From contig NZ_LWSK01000017.1 in assembly GCF_001642955.1 (NCBI RefSeq), forward strand, positions 1-64,000: a stretch of 64,000 nt of DNA, given 5' to 3'. The position numbers and the translations under genes are program-made. Of this stretch, positions 8,911 to 17,718 are shown one piece after another. Within the stretch, counting starts at the first letter, position 1; the number at the start of each line of letters is the position of its first letter. The DNA comes from Rubripirellula obstinata (lineage in GTDB: Bacteria; Planctomycetota; Planctomycetia; Pirellulales; Pirellulaceae). The notes beneath the pieces are model-generated. The model was given only the letters and a program-made list of their open reading frames with translations. It did no database searches and was not told the origin of the DNA.

Positions 8911-9237
8911 CGCCCGCAGGAACTGTCCCGAAACAAGTTCCGTCTTTGACGAAATCCTTCGTAGCTGGGCCCGCCAGGGTTCAGTCGGGTCCAGCAAATG
9001 ATGGACTGAACCCAACGCCGTGAAGGGGTTCTGGACTGTTTAACCGCGTGGGCATCGCCCCGCGCGTCCATGCTGGGTGAAACGCGCGGGGTGAAACGCG
9101 CGGGGCGATGCCCACGCGGTTAAACAAAATAATCGGTTTTTACTGGACCAAAACTCTTCACGGCGTTGGACTGAACCCTAGCGGGCCCAGCTACGGGAGG
9201 CCCGGGACGTTATTGCGGGACAGTTCCCGTAGGGCGG
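8911..9237. repeat. Nested palindromic intergenic repeat (family A, full copy)
   Basis: A ~327-bp region is built as three nested inverted repeats. Outer arms are at about 8911-8930 and 9215-9237, middle arms at 8960-8986 and 9169-9195 (one mismatch), and inner arms near 9036-9066 and 9093-9126. No transposase or ORF lies within it. Parts of the same modules recur at 151-255, 18561-18629 and 19219-19253, so it is a dispersed, non-autonomous repeat. The rest of the gap, 9238-9393, shows only the start region of the next gene. Confidence 0.8.
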
Positions 9238-9393
9238 CTTTTTTGGTGCTGTGAAGCCGCCAAATCATCTTTGTGGTGGGCCTGGAATCTGAATAGAATG
9301 AGTTCCGTCGGATGAGTTTCGACGGGTACATTCGGGCAGAGACGTCGTTTTAAGAGTGAACGCGTCGCCGATTCCCACGCCGCATTTTGAAGG

Positions 9394-11106
9394 ATGATTC
9401 CCTTGCGCACCGCTTTTTTATCTCTGATCGCACTCACGACTGCCTTTTCGTTCAGCTTTGCTGACGATTCTGGGGCTGGCGTTGAGACAGAGGTTCAGGC
9501 CGCAGCGACGTCCAGTCCCGTTTCGGCGTCACCGGTCGAAATGATCAATCAGCTAATCCAACGAGGTTGGGCGGATTACGAAGTCCGCCCGGCTGGCGAG
9601 GTCGATGACGGAGCTTGGTGTCGTCGGGTCTATCTGGATGTGATTGGTCGCATCCCAACGGTTGAGGAATTAGCGGAGTTCAAATCGGACCGAAGCTCGG
9701 ATCGGCGGGCCAATTTGGTTGATCGTTTGTTGCACGACGATCAGTACACCGAAGAGTACGCGCGTCATTGGTCAACGGTTTGGACCAATTTGCTGATCGG
9801 CCGCAGTGGCGGAAGTGACCGCCGATCGCTGGTCAGTCGCGATGGAATGCAAAAGTATCTACGCGATAGTTTCGCATCCAACAAACCGTACAACAAAATG
9901 GTCTACGAACTGGTCACGGCGACGGGTTCGGCAAAGCCGGGAACCGACCGATTCAACGGCGCGGTCAACTTCTTGATCGACAAAGTCAACGAAGAAAAGG
10001 CAACCCTGGCGACCAGCAGCACGACGCGTATTTTTCTCGGTCAACAAGTTCAATGCACTCAGTGCCACAATCATCCTTTCAACCAATGGAAACAGCAGCG
10101 GTTTTGGGAGTTCAATTCGTTCTTCCGTCAAACCCGAGGGCTGCGAAGGTTTGTTGACGGCACCAATGACATCGACCATGGCGAATTGATCGATCAAGAT
10201 TACGCGGGCGAGGCGAACGATCCCGAAGATGCGATGATCTTTTACGAGCTTCGCAACGGGCTGACCAAGGTTGCCTACCCGAAGTTTTCGGATGGCGAAA
10301 AAGAGTACGAGATCGGGCCGAGCGGTTTTGTTGATGAGGTCAACCGGCGATCCGAATTGGCGCGATTGATGATGCAGAGCGAGAGTCTGGACAAGATGAT
10401 CGTCAACCGAATGTGGTCCATGTTTATGGGCCACGGTTTCACCAGACCGATCGATGACCTTGGACCACACAACCCATCGACACACCCAGAGTTGCTTGCC
10501 GGCCTAGGCGAAGCGTTTCGTCACAGTAGTTACGACTTAAAGTCGTTGATCACCTGGATCACGTCCAGTCGCCCCTACCAATTGGACGCGACACTGGGCA
10601 GCGGTAATGAGTCCGACGATCCATCGATTGGCGAACCGCCCAAGTTTTCGCGTTTCTATCTGCGCCAGATGAGTGCGGAACAGCTTTATCAATCCATGGT
10701 GACGGCAACCGACGCGTCGGGTAGCGGTAGTTACGAAGAACAGGAACGTGAACGAAGACGCTGGTTGCAGCAGTTTGTCGTTGCCTTTGGCACCGACGAA
10801 GGCGACGAAGCAACGACGTTTAACGGTTCGATACCGCAGGCCCTGATGCTGTTCAATGGTGATTTGACCAAGAACGCGATCTCAACCAAGCAAGGCAGTT
10901 TTCTGGACAGATTGGCCGACAACAGCAAGTCGCCTCAGGATGCCGTCAAAGGTTTGTTCCTGGCCGGTTTGTCACGTCGTCCCGAACGAAAAGAACTGCA
11001 AATCGCCAGCAAACTGCTGGTTGCACGCGAGGGCGATGTCAAAGAGATGATGCAGGACATGTGGTGGGCCATCATCAACAGCAACGAATTTATCCTTCAA
11101 CACTGA
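9394..11106 (+). CDS. DUF1549/DUF1553 exported protein
   Basis: This planctomycete-typical protein of 570 residues has an N-terminal signal peptide (cleavage likely after 'SFADD' begins). The DUF1549 part shows 'WCRRVYLDVIGRIPTVEEL' and a haem-type motif CTQCH at residues 221-225 in 'CTQCHNHPFNQWKQQRFW'. The DUF1553 part follows ('LARLMMQSESLDKMIVNRMW', 'MSAEQLYQSMVTA'). Its function is not established; the family is usually paired with DUF1501 proteins, as here. AAGGA sits only 1-2 bases from the ATG at 9394, while a TTG at 9403 has ideal spacing, so the true start may be nine bases later. It is the first gene of a four-gene unit running to 15112. Confidence 0.85.
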   Translation: MIPLRTAFLSLIALTTAFSFSFADDSGAGVETEVQAAATSSPVSASPVEMINQLIQRGWADYEVRPAGEVDDGAWCRRVYLDVIGRIPTVEELAEFKSDRSSDRRANLVDRLLHDDQYTEEYARHWSTVWTNLLIGRSGGSDRRSLVSRDGMQKYLRDSFASNKPYNKMVYELVTATGSAKPGTDRFNGAVNFLIDKVNEEKATLATSSTTRIFLGQQVQCTQCHNHPFNQWKQQRFWEFNSFFRQTRGLRRFVDGTNDIDHGELIDQDYAGEANDPEDAMIFYELRNGLTKVAYPKFSDGEKEYEIGPSGFVDEVNRRSELARLMMQSESLDKMIVNRMWSMFMGHGFTRPIDDLGPHNPSTHPELLAGLGEAFRHSSYDLKSLITWITSSRPYQLDATLGSGNESDDPSIGEPPKFSRFYLRQMSAEQLYQSMVTATDASGSGSYEEQERERRRWLQQFVVAFGTDEGDEATTFNGSIPQALMLFNGDLTKNAISTKQGSFLDRLADNSKSPQDAVKGLFLAGLSRRPERKELQIASKLLVAREGDVKEMMQDMWWAIINSNEFILQH

Positions 11107-11195
11107 AGAAGCGATTAGCTTTTAGCGATGAGCGTTTAGCTCTTCGCATAAAACAAAAGCTAAGAGCTAATCGCTAACAGCTAAAGGCTACAGAA
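11107..11195. repeat. AT-rich inverted repeat between DUF1549 and DUF1501 genes
   Basis: The 89-bp gap is made of variants of 'AGCGATTAGC/GCTAATCGCT' and 'TTTAGCT/AGCTAAA' arranged as an imperfect inverted repeat around 'ATAAAACAAAAG'. It could fold in the mRNA and uncouple expression of the two genes. It lacks the terminal T-run of a strong terminator. Confidence 0.5.
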
Positions 11196-12464
11196 ATGAC
11201 TTGGAAAACACCCGCCGGAATGACTCGACGTCACTTCATCGAACACCTTGCCGGATCATCGGCAGCGTTGGGTGCATCGATGACGATGGGCAACGCGATC
11301 TATGCGCACGCTGATGAGATGAAGAAGAACCGCAAATCGGCGATTTTGTTGTGGATGGGTGGCGGACCGGCGACCATCGATATTTGGGATTTGAAACCAG
11401 GTGCCCCGACCGGCGGACCGTTCAAACCAATTTCGACGACCGGCGAAGGGCAAATCTGTGAACACATGCCGATGATGGCTAAGCAGATGAAGCATCTGTC
11501 GATCGTCCGCAGCATGTCCACTCGCGAAGCCGATCACAATCGCGGTCGCTATTACATGCACACTGGTTTCGTTCCCAATCCGAACATTGAACACCCCAGT
11601 TATGGCAGCGTCATTTCGCACGAATTGATGGAACAGCGATCGGACTTGGAAATTCCGCCGTTCGTTTCGATCGGCGGCGCGAGTTCCGGACCTGGTTTCC
11701 TGGGCATGGCCTGGAGTCCCTTTTCGGTGTCCAGCAACGGACGCATTCGCAACATGGAAAAGAAGCTCGATGAAACTCGGCTTCGACAACGGATGGTGGC
11801 GCTTGGTGCAATCCAAAGCGGGTTTGAGCGACGTACGCGTGACCTGCCTGCGATGGAACACAGCAAGGTGCTAAAGAAAACGTTTGACCTGATGACCAGC
11901 AGCCAGATGGAAGCGTTCCAGGTGGACAAAGAACCACAGGAAATGAAGGAACGCTACGGCACCGATCGTTTTGGCCAGGGGTGCTTGTTGGCACGCCGAT
12001 TGGTCGAAGCGGGCGTGCCGTTTGTCGAAGTCGATTTGGGTGGCTGGGATAATCACCAGGGGATCCATAACACTCTGGAAACACAAAAACTACCGCAACT
12101 CGATCGGGCCATGAGTGCCTTGACCGAAGACTTGGCTCAGCGTGGTATGTTGGAAGACACCGTCATCATCTGGATGGGCGAATTTGGTCGGACTCCGCGG
12201 ATCAATCAAGACGCTGGACGTGATCACTTTGCCAGGGCTTGGTCTTGCGTGGTTGGCGGCGGTAACTTGAAAGGCGGTTTGGTCGTCGGCGAAACCAGCA
12301 ACGATGGTTCGGCGGTCGAAAGTGAGCCTTACAGCAGCGAGGATCTGATGACGACGGTTTGCAAAGGACTTGGCATTTCAACTGAAAAAACTTTTACCAG
12401 TAAGAATGGGCGTCCAATGAAAATTGCTGGCGGTGGAAAAATCATCACTGACTTGGTGGCCTGA
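11196..12464 (+). CDS. DUF1501 protein with Tat-type signal
   Basis: The 422-residue protein has a twin-arginine signal ('TRRHFIEHLAG' followed by a small-residue hydrophobic run), so it is probably exported folded. The body is typical of DUF1501, an alkaline-phosphatase/sulfatase-like fold: 'AILLWMGGGPATIDIWDLKP', 'FVEVDLGGWDNHQGIHN', 'DTVIIWMGEFGRTPRIN' and 'GRDHFARAWSCVVGGGNLKGG'. Conserved Asp and His residues could bind metal, but no activity is known for the family. It follows the DUF1549/DUF1553 gene and lies only 6 bp ahead of the sigma factor gene, so it belongs to the same unit. Confidence 0.87.
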   Translation: MTWKTPAGMTRRHFIEHLAGSSAALGASMTMGNAIYAHADEMKKNRKSAILLWMGGGPATIDIWDLKPGAPTGGPFKPISTTGEGQICEHMPMMAKQMKHLSIVRSMSTREADHNRGRYYMHTGFVPNPNIEHPSYGSVISHELMEQRSDLEIPPFVSIGGASSGPGFLGMAWSPFSVSSNGRIRNMEKKLDETRLRQRMVALGAIQSGFERRTRDLPAMEHSKVLKKTFDLMTSSQMEAFQVDKEPQEMKERYGTDRFGQGCLLARRLVEAGVPFVEVDLGGWDNHQGIHNTLETQKLPQLDRAMSALTEDLAQRGMLEDTVIIWMGEFGRTPRINQDAGRDHFARAWSCVVGGGNLKGGLVVGETSNDGSAVESEPYSSEDLMTTVCKGLGISTEKTFTSKNGRPMKIAGGGKIITDLVA

Positions 12465-12470
12465 TCGCGG

Positions 12471-13100
12471 GTGCCTGGGCAGTCCGAATCAAAGCCGGAT
12501 CAGTTCGATGCCGACCGAGCATCGAACGCGGAAACATCGGATCAAAGTTCAAATGAGTTCGAGCAGCTTTCCCCTGCGCAGTTGATTGAACGTCATTCGC
12601 GTGGTGTGTGGCGGTACCTGCGAATGCTTGGCTGCGACGATTCCAAGGCTGATGACCTGACCCAGGAAACGTTTCTGCGCGTGCTAAAACGCGATACTTT
12701 TGTACAGCACAACGAGGCGGCGACCGCTGGGTATCTGCGTCGGACTGCTTACAACTTGCTGGTTTCAGATCACCGAAAACACAAACGTGTTTCGACGGTT
12801 CCCGATGCTGCGTCCATCGATGAAATATGGAATCGATGGGCTGGGAAAGATGTGACGGGCAATCGAGCCGTCGATGCACTAAAAGATTGCTTTTCTAGTC
12901 TAACTGAGCGAGCACAAACGGCGCTGACCATGCGTTACACCAGTGAAGCGACGAGAGTCCAGATTGCCGAAGCTTTAGAAATCAGCGATCACGGAGCTCG
13001 TAACCTGATGCAGCGGGCGAAGGCGAAGTTGAAGGCTTGTGTCGAAGGAAAAATGCAGGATCAAGAGGATCAACACGTTAATGTTGAAGAACAACCCTAA
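12471..13100 (+). CDS. ECF-type RNA polymerase sigma factor
   Basis: The 209-residue protein has the two ECF sigma domains: region 2 ('GVWRYLRMLGCDDSKADDLTQETFLRVL', 'AYNLLVSDHRKHKR') and region 4 ('SLTERAQTALTMRYTSEATRVQIAEALEISDHGARNLMQRA'). The start used is GTG at 12471, six bases after the DUF1501 stop; the first 30-40 residues are acidic and not sigma-like, so a later start is possible. The gene after it, 8 bp away, encodes a membrane protein with an anti-sigma-like N-terminus, which suggests a sigma/anti-sigma pair. A role in controlling the preceding DUF1549-DUF1501 genes is inference. Confidence 0.85.
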   Translation: MPGQSESKPDQFDADRASNAETSDQSSNEFEQLSPAQLIERHSRGVWRYLRMLGCDDSKADDLTQETFLRVLKRDTFVQHNEAATAGYLRRTAYNLLVSDHRKHKRVSTVPDAASIDEIWNRWAGKDVTGNRAVDALKDCFSSLTERAQTALTMRYTSEATRVQIAEALEISDHGARNLMQRAKAKLKACVEGKMQDQEDQHVNVEEQP

Positions 13101-13108
13101 GAAGTACG

Positions 13109-15112
13109 ATGAACAGCGACCAAGACACCAACAAACATCCAGGCGAACGTCCAAGCGATGACGAACTGACACCGCAAGAATCGGTGGCACTCGATGCGCT
13201 ATTGAGCGAATCGGTGGGCGGCAAGGTTCCGCCAGAATTCAAAGACGCGATCCTGCAGAAGTATCATGCAGGGTCGGCCGTTGACGATGCGATGAAGGTC
13301 GCCGTGACGCCCGTAAGTCGGTCGCAGCGGCAATCAGAACGACGTCGCAAGTCACGCCGAAAATTGGCCACCCTTTCGGCGCTGGCCATCGCCGGATCGT
13401 TGGCAGCGTTTTTCTGGGTTCGTCCAGATCTTTCTTTCGTCAAAGATTTTACAGTCGCCCAGACTCAGGTTCCTCAACCGAGTGTTGCTCCACCCAATGT
13501 GCCCGCACCAGAAATCGCGGCGTCTTCTGAGCCAACAGTTGTCGCTGATGCCATGCTCGTTGAACGTCAGCCGGATGAAAAGTTTGAACAAGAGGATTCT
13601 GCGAAGCCAGCCAAATCCGCAATCGTTCTGAACGGCGAACAAGAAGACAAAAGTGGCGCTGGTCCGAGAGAGTCGTTGCCTGCTGAGCCAAAACTGCGAG
13701 AACCACCCCACTCGGTCAAGCTGGTTTCCAGGAACATCGAGAAAGATTTCAAAGCTTACTGGAAGTCGGCTGGCGTCCAGCCCACCGACGAAGCCAACCC
13801 AGCCGAAGTTGCGGAGCGTTTGTCGGCAGCCCTTGGAATCAAGGTTCCAGTATCAGCGCTGGCCAACCATGACGCTGCGGCCAATTGGTTGCTCAATAAA
13901 GACGTTGGCAAGGCGATCGCGGGAACTTGGTGGAACCAAGTGACCGATGGCAACTTTGCTACCCTGCCCGCTGATGCTCAAAATCGTTTGCAGTCAGGTT
14001 TTGCCAGGCACCTTGAACCGAACAGTTATTTCAACGGGTATTTGTATCGGCTGATCAGCAGGACCGACACGGCGTCGAATAATTTCTACACATCGATGGT
14101 GCCTGCGGATGGCGATGCGACGCACCCCGACATGATCGCCAACTTGGCATCGTTGACGATGAACTTGGATGTCAGTTGCACGCGTTGCCACGATTCGATG
14201 ATTGGTGGAAATCATGGGCAAAAAGATTATTGGGGTTTTGCGGCAGCGATCGACCGCGGGCTTCGGAAGTCAGGCGGCAAACTGGTTCGCGTTGAAAATA
14301 AACCTGCCAAAGATGTGTTCTATGAGACGATGGATCGGCGGGGAGAAGCAACCAAGCCCGGTGTTCCCGTTCGCTGGCTTGGCGGCGATTCTTCGCGTTC
14401 GGAATCAACTGCAAAGCTTGATTCGATTGCTTCTTGGTCAAACTCATTGAAGGGTTCACCGGCCTTGGCGGAAGGGATTGTCAATTCGGTTTGGGAACTT
14501 GTGCATGGCCGACCACTGAGCGGTCAGGCGGCTCACCCGATGAGCGCACCGATGAGCGATGATTTATTGAAGGTTCAAAAAGATCTGGTTGATGATCTGG
14601 TCCGTTCAGGTTTCGACATCCGGCGAACATTGGCGTTGGTGATGATGTCACCCACTACTCGTCGCGGCACACCGGAATCATTGCGTGATGTGTGGGCAAC
14701 TGACCAATCGGAATCTCACAAAAAAGTGATCGCCTTCGCTGGTGCTCTACCACCATCGAAGGCTGTGCCGATGCTGGCCAAGGTGGATCAATCAATGCGG
14801 GCGATTGGATCGGTGATGTCGATGGATGGTCGTAGTTTGCTCGCGCAAATCGGCGAAGGCGGAACCTCGACGAAACGGCCCCAGACGATCAAAGCGTTGG
14901 CTTGGGATTTTCCAGACCAAGCCGATGAGCTACCGGTTCAGTGGTTGCAATCCGTCCAGAGCATGAATGCAAAAATCGCACACATGTGCTACCTCGCTGG
15001 ACTTGAACAGGTGCCTCAACCGATCCGCCGCGCCGCCGACGCGATGCAGAAAGCCGGCGTCGATGAACCAACATTGCTGCACCGAGTTTGGTGGATGGCC
15101 AAAGAAAAGTAG
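13109..15112 (+). CDS. Membrane protein: anti-sigma-like N-terminus fused to CxxCH/DUF1549-DUF1553-like exported part
   Basis: The 667 residues begin with a soluble acidic segment (1-80) containing 'LDALLSESVGG' and 'VPPEFKDAILQKY', which resembles the cytoplasmic part of ECF anti-sigma factors. A basic stop-transfer stretch and one membrane helix follow (residues about 86-104). A Pro/Glu-rich linker leads to a large outer part that looks like diverged DUF1549/DUF1553. It carries a haem-type CTRCH motif at residues 357-361 in 'DVSCTRCHDSMIG', then 'GILVNSVWELVHGRPL'-type DUF1553 sequence. It is encoded 8 bp after the ECF sigma gene. I infer a transmembrane regulator of that sigma factor that senses something through the exported domain. 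Haem binding is not proven. Confidence 0.72.
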   Translation: MNSDQDTNKHPGERPSDDELTPQESVALDALLSESVGGKVPPEFKDAILQKYHAGSAVDDAMKVAVTPVSRSQRQSERRRKSRRKLATLSALAIAGSLAAFFWVRPDLSFVKDFTVAQTQVPQPSVAPPNVPAPEIAASSEPTVVADAMLVERQPDEKFEQEDSAKPAKSAIVLNGEQEDKSGAGPRESLPAEPKLREPPHSVKLVSRNIEKDFKAYWKSAGVQPTDEANPAEVAERLSAALGIKVPVSALANHDAAANWLLNKDVGKAIAGTWWNQVTDGNFATLPADAQNRLQSGFARHLEPNSYFNGYLYRLISRTDTASNNFYTSMVPADGDATHPDMIANLASLTMNLDVSCTRCHDSMIGGNHGQKDYWGFAAAIDRGLRKSGGKLVRVENKPAKDVFYETMDRRGEATKPGVPVRWLGGDSSRSESTAKLDSIASWSNSLKGSPALAEGIVNSVWELVHGRPLSGQAAHPMSAPMSDDLLKVQKDLVDDLVRSGFDIRRTLALVMMSPTTRRGTPESLRDVWATDQSESHKKVIAFAGALPPSKAVPMLAKVDQSMRAIGSVMSMDGRSLLAQIGEGGTSTKRPQTIKALAWDFPDQADELPVQWLQSVQSMNAKIAHMCYLAGLEQVPQPIRRAADAMQKAGVDEPTLLHRVWWMAKEK

Positions 15113-15123
15113 TGGCAATGATT

Positions 15124-16365
15124 TTACGCCACCGTTAAATCTCGGTCGCGAACGCCCAGCAAGTACAGCACTGCGTCCAAGCCCATCGTAGACATTTCGT
15201 GTTCCGCCGATTTGCGAACGACCGGCTTGGCGTGGAAAGCGATGCCCAGTCCTGCTCGGGCCAGCATTGGCAGGTCGTTCGCCCCGTCGCCGATCGCGAT
15301 GGTTTGTTTACGCGAGATCCCTTCGGATGTCGCCAACTCTTCCAGCAACCGTGCCTTCGCTTCTGCGTTGATAATTTCGCCAAGGACGTTGCCGGTTAGC
15401 TTGCCGTCGATGATTTCCAACTGATTCGCATGCACATGATGAATGCCCAGCTTGTCTTGTAGGTAGCGACCAAAGTAGGTGAATCCACCGGACAGGATCG
15501 CAGTCCGGTAACCGAAGTGATGCAAGTTGGCCAGCAATCGTTCGGCACCTTCGGTCAATTCCAACCTTGCAGCGACTTTGGGCAGAACGCTTTCGGGCAG
15601 TCCCTTCAATGAGGCGACACGCCGACGAAGCGATTGGTCAAAATCAAGTTCGCCGCGCATTGCTGCTTCGGTGATCGCACTGACTTCTTCGCCAACGCCG
15701 GCCTCGACCGCCAGTTCATCGATGACTTCGGCTTGCAGCAAAGTGGAATCCATATCGAAGGCAACCACACGGCGATTTCGTCGGTAGGCGTCATCACGTT
15801 GCCACGCCAAGTCCAAATCCAAGCGGCTAGACAGATCCAGCAAACCGGCTTTGAGCGCGACCGCGTCCAACGGTTCCCCGCGAACTGAAAATTCAACACA
15901 CGCCCGCGTCGGTTCATCGTTTACTGTTCGATCAGGTCGGCCTGACAACCTTGTGATGACGTCGATGTTCAGGTCTTGATCGGCCAGCAGGGCGGTCACG
16001 GCGCTAAACTGCACCGCCGTTACTGCGCGCGAAAGCAGCGTCAAAATGAATCGAGCTTTGCCCTCGCGTCCCACCCACGCGTCGTAGTCTGAATCAGAAA
16101 TTCGCCGAGTCTTGCACTTCAAACCGAGTTTTCGGCCACGGCGTCGCAACTTATGGACGACTCGATCTTCGTCATGCTCGGCCGGAATCCTGGCCAGAAT
16201 CCCCAGCAGCAGCGACCGGTGGATGACTGCTTGGTTGACATCGATGATCTGGCAATCGAATCGCGAAAGCAGGTCAGAAAGCGATGCGGTTAGTCCCGGA
16301 CGATCTTCGCCGGTGAAGCGAAAAAGTACCGTTGAGGCGGTCTTGGGTTTGGTTTCATCTTTCAT
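15124..16365 (-). CDS. serB: Phosphoserine phosphatase with ACT domains
   Basis: Catalyses the last step of serine synthesis, hydrolysis of O-phospho-L-serine. The C-terminal HAD domain has the nucleophile motif 'VAFDMDSTLLQAE' (Asp204, Asp206), motif II in 'TAILSGGFTYF', and 'IGDGANDLPMLARAGLGIAFHAKP' for the last Asp residues. The first 190 residues contain two ACT-type regulatory segments ('VLFRFTGEDRPGLTASLSDLL' and a second near residues 105-170), giving the long 413-residue form. It converges on the preceding plus-strand unit with only 11 bp between stops. Confidence 0.92.
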   Translation of the reverse strand: MKDETKPKTASTVLFRFTGEDRPGLTASLSDLLSRFDCQIIDVNQAVIHRSLLLGILARIPAEHDEDRVVHKLRRRGRKLGLKCKTRRISDSDYDAWVGREGKARFILTLLSRAVTAVQFSAVTALLADQDLNIDVITRLSGRPDRTVNDEPTRACVEFSVRGEPLDAVALKAGLLDLSSRLDLDLAWQRDDAYRRNRRVVAFDMDSTLLQAEVIDELAVEAGVGEEVSAITEAAMRGELDFDQSLRRRVASLKGLPESVLPKVAARLELTEGAERLLANLHHFGYRTAILSGGFTYFGRYLQDKLGIHHVHANQLEIIDGKLTGNVLGEIINAEAKARLLEELATSEGISRKQTIAIGDGANDLPMLARAGLGIAFHAKPVVRKSAEHEMSTMGLDAVLYLLGVRDRDLTVA

Positions 16366-16395
16366 AATGGAAAGAAGATAACGAACCTGCTGAGA

Positions 16396-16495
16396 TTGCC
16401 CAGTCGCTTAGCCGATGGCACAGGCTTCCAGCATGTGATCTGGCAACCCACAGGCTGGCAACCCACAGGCTGGAAGCCTACGCCACCGACAAAGA
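16396..16495. repeat. Short tandem and inverted repeats downstream of the CvpA-like gene
   Basis: A 15-bp unit 'GGCAACCCACAGGCT' occurs in tandem near 16441-16475, inside an inverted pair 'GGCTTCCAGC' (16424 region) and 'GCTGGAAGCC' (near 16470). The fold may end minus-strand transcription of the CvpA-like gene, but no T-run is seen. Confidence 0.5.
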
Positions 16496-16502
16496 CCAGC
16501 GT

Positions 16503-17441
16503 TTACAAACCTGCGGCTTCGATTGCCTTGTTGGCCTGTTCCAGAAAGCCGGGCTGGTCAACCAAGTTCAACACTGCTGGGTGATTCAGCAGAGTCATCG
16601 CTGCGTCTCGGTCCATCGGTTTTCCGGACGTCAAAATATCGTTGATCGATTCGTCGCTGCGCAGTTCGGCGACAGCTTTTTGCACTTCGGGACGCTGTTG
16701 CAATTCCAAAATCGATGGGTGGCCGATCACGTCGTTCATCTTGGCGGGGTCAGACAACACAGCGGCGGTGCGTTGAACACGTTGGATTTGGTTTAGCTGA
16801 GGAATTCTTTCGATCGGGTTGTATTTGCGAATCGTTGGTCCGATCACGCTGGCGTCGGTTTGATCGACAGTCCAAAAGATTGCTTTGTGAACCAGTGAAT
16901 AGTCCTCGGCGGCAACATTGGCTTCGGCTAATTTTTGGCGTTGGATCGGTTCCATCACCAACAGCCCGCCAACCAACAACAAGATCGCTGCGGCACCTTG
17001 CGCGAATCCGATCACGAATCCACAACGGCGGTTCATCCGGACCAAGCTGGGACGGTTTCGTACGATGCGACCGACGGTCAAATGCATCACCAGCCAAACC
17101 AGCATCGAGATGCCGATCCCGACCGCGGCAACGCTGATGCATCGGTTCAGCAGGCCGGTTGTTCCCAGCTTTGAACCGACTTGCAATTCATATTGCATTC
17201 CAATTTCAGGGGCATAAACAATCGCGGCGGTGATCGCGGCGACGGAGGTCAAGATCGACAACATGCCGACGCGAAATCCGCCGAACGCGCCGATGCCGGC
17301 GCAAGCCAGGATGGCCGCCAGCACTGTTTCACCTTGATAGCCGAAGTACGCAGCAGGCCCAAAGAATGCGATGCACCAGAACAAACGGACTGGGAAAGAC
17401 ATCGACCTTGGTTCAGTTTCAAAAGGAAATGGCTGTTTCAT
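16503..17441 (-). CDS. CvpA-like integral membrane protein
   Basis: The 312-residue protein has four or five hydrophobic segments in its N-terminal half (about residues 17-40, 43-77, 98-125, 139-163) with Gly-rich helices as in CvpA proteins. A soluble, mostly helical C-terminal part of about 140 residues follows ('KMNDVIGHPSILELQQRPEV', 'AMTLLNHPAVLNLV'). CvpA proteins are linked to colicin V production, envelope homeostasis and purF operons in other bacteria. purF is in this window but 6 kb away and not linked. Family assignment rests on topology and is moderate. Confidence 0.55.
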   Translation of the reverse strand: MKQPFPFETEPRSMSFPVRLFWCIAFFGPAAYFGYQGETVLAAILACAGIGAFGGFRVGMLSILTSVAAITAAIVYAPEIGMQYELQVGSKLGTTGLLNRCISVAAVGIGISMLVWLVMHLTVGRIVRNRPSLVRMNRRCGFVIGFAQGAAAILLLVGGLLVMEPIQRQKLAEANVAAEDYSLVHKAIFWTVDQTDASVIGPTIRKYNPIERIPQLNQIQRVQRTAAVLSDPAKMNDVIGHPSILELQQRPEVQKAVAELRSDESINDILTSGKPMDRDAAMTLLNHPAVLNLVDQPGFLEQANKAIEAAGL

Positions 17442-17718
17442 GGTTCGACTTCGTGTTGGCTAAGCAGTGCGTAATTTTTGAAGATGGGTTTCGCCGCAGC
17501 GTTGTTTGGACGCGAGCGGCAAGAGACCTGACTTCAGAACCCTAGTTTACGAATCATTCGTTTCACGAAAGCTGCCACCAAGATTGGTGGCAGGCAGGTA
17601 TTTGGGCGGGGCGCTTGTTCCGGTTGTAGCGGGGAATGCGTTTCGTCTTTCATTGCCGATGGCAGCGGTCCGATGTTCTGAACTAGAGGGAACGTTCGCC
17701 GACTTTGGTAAGGAAACC

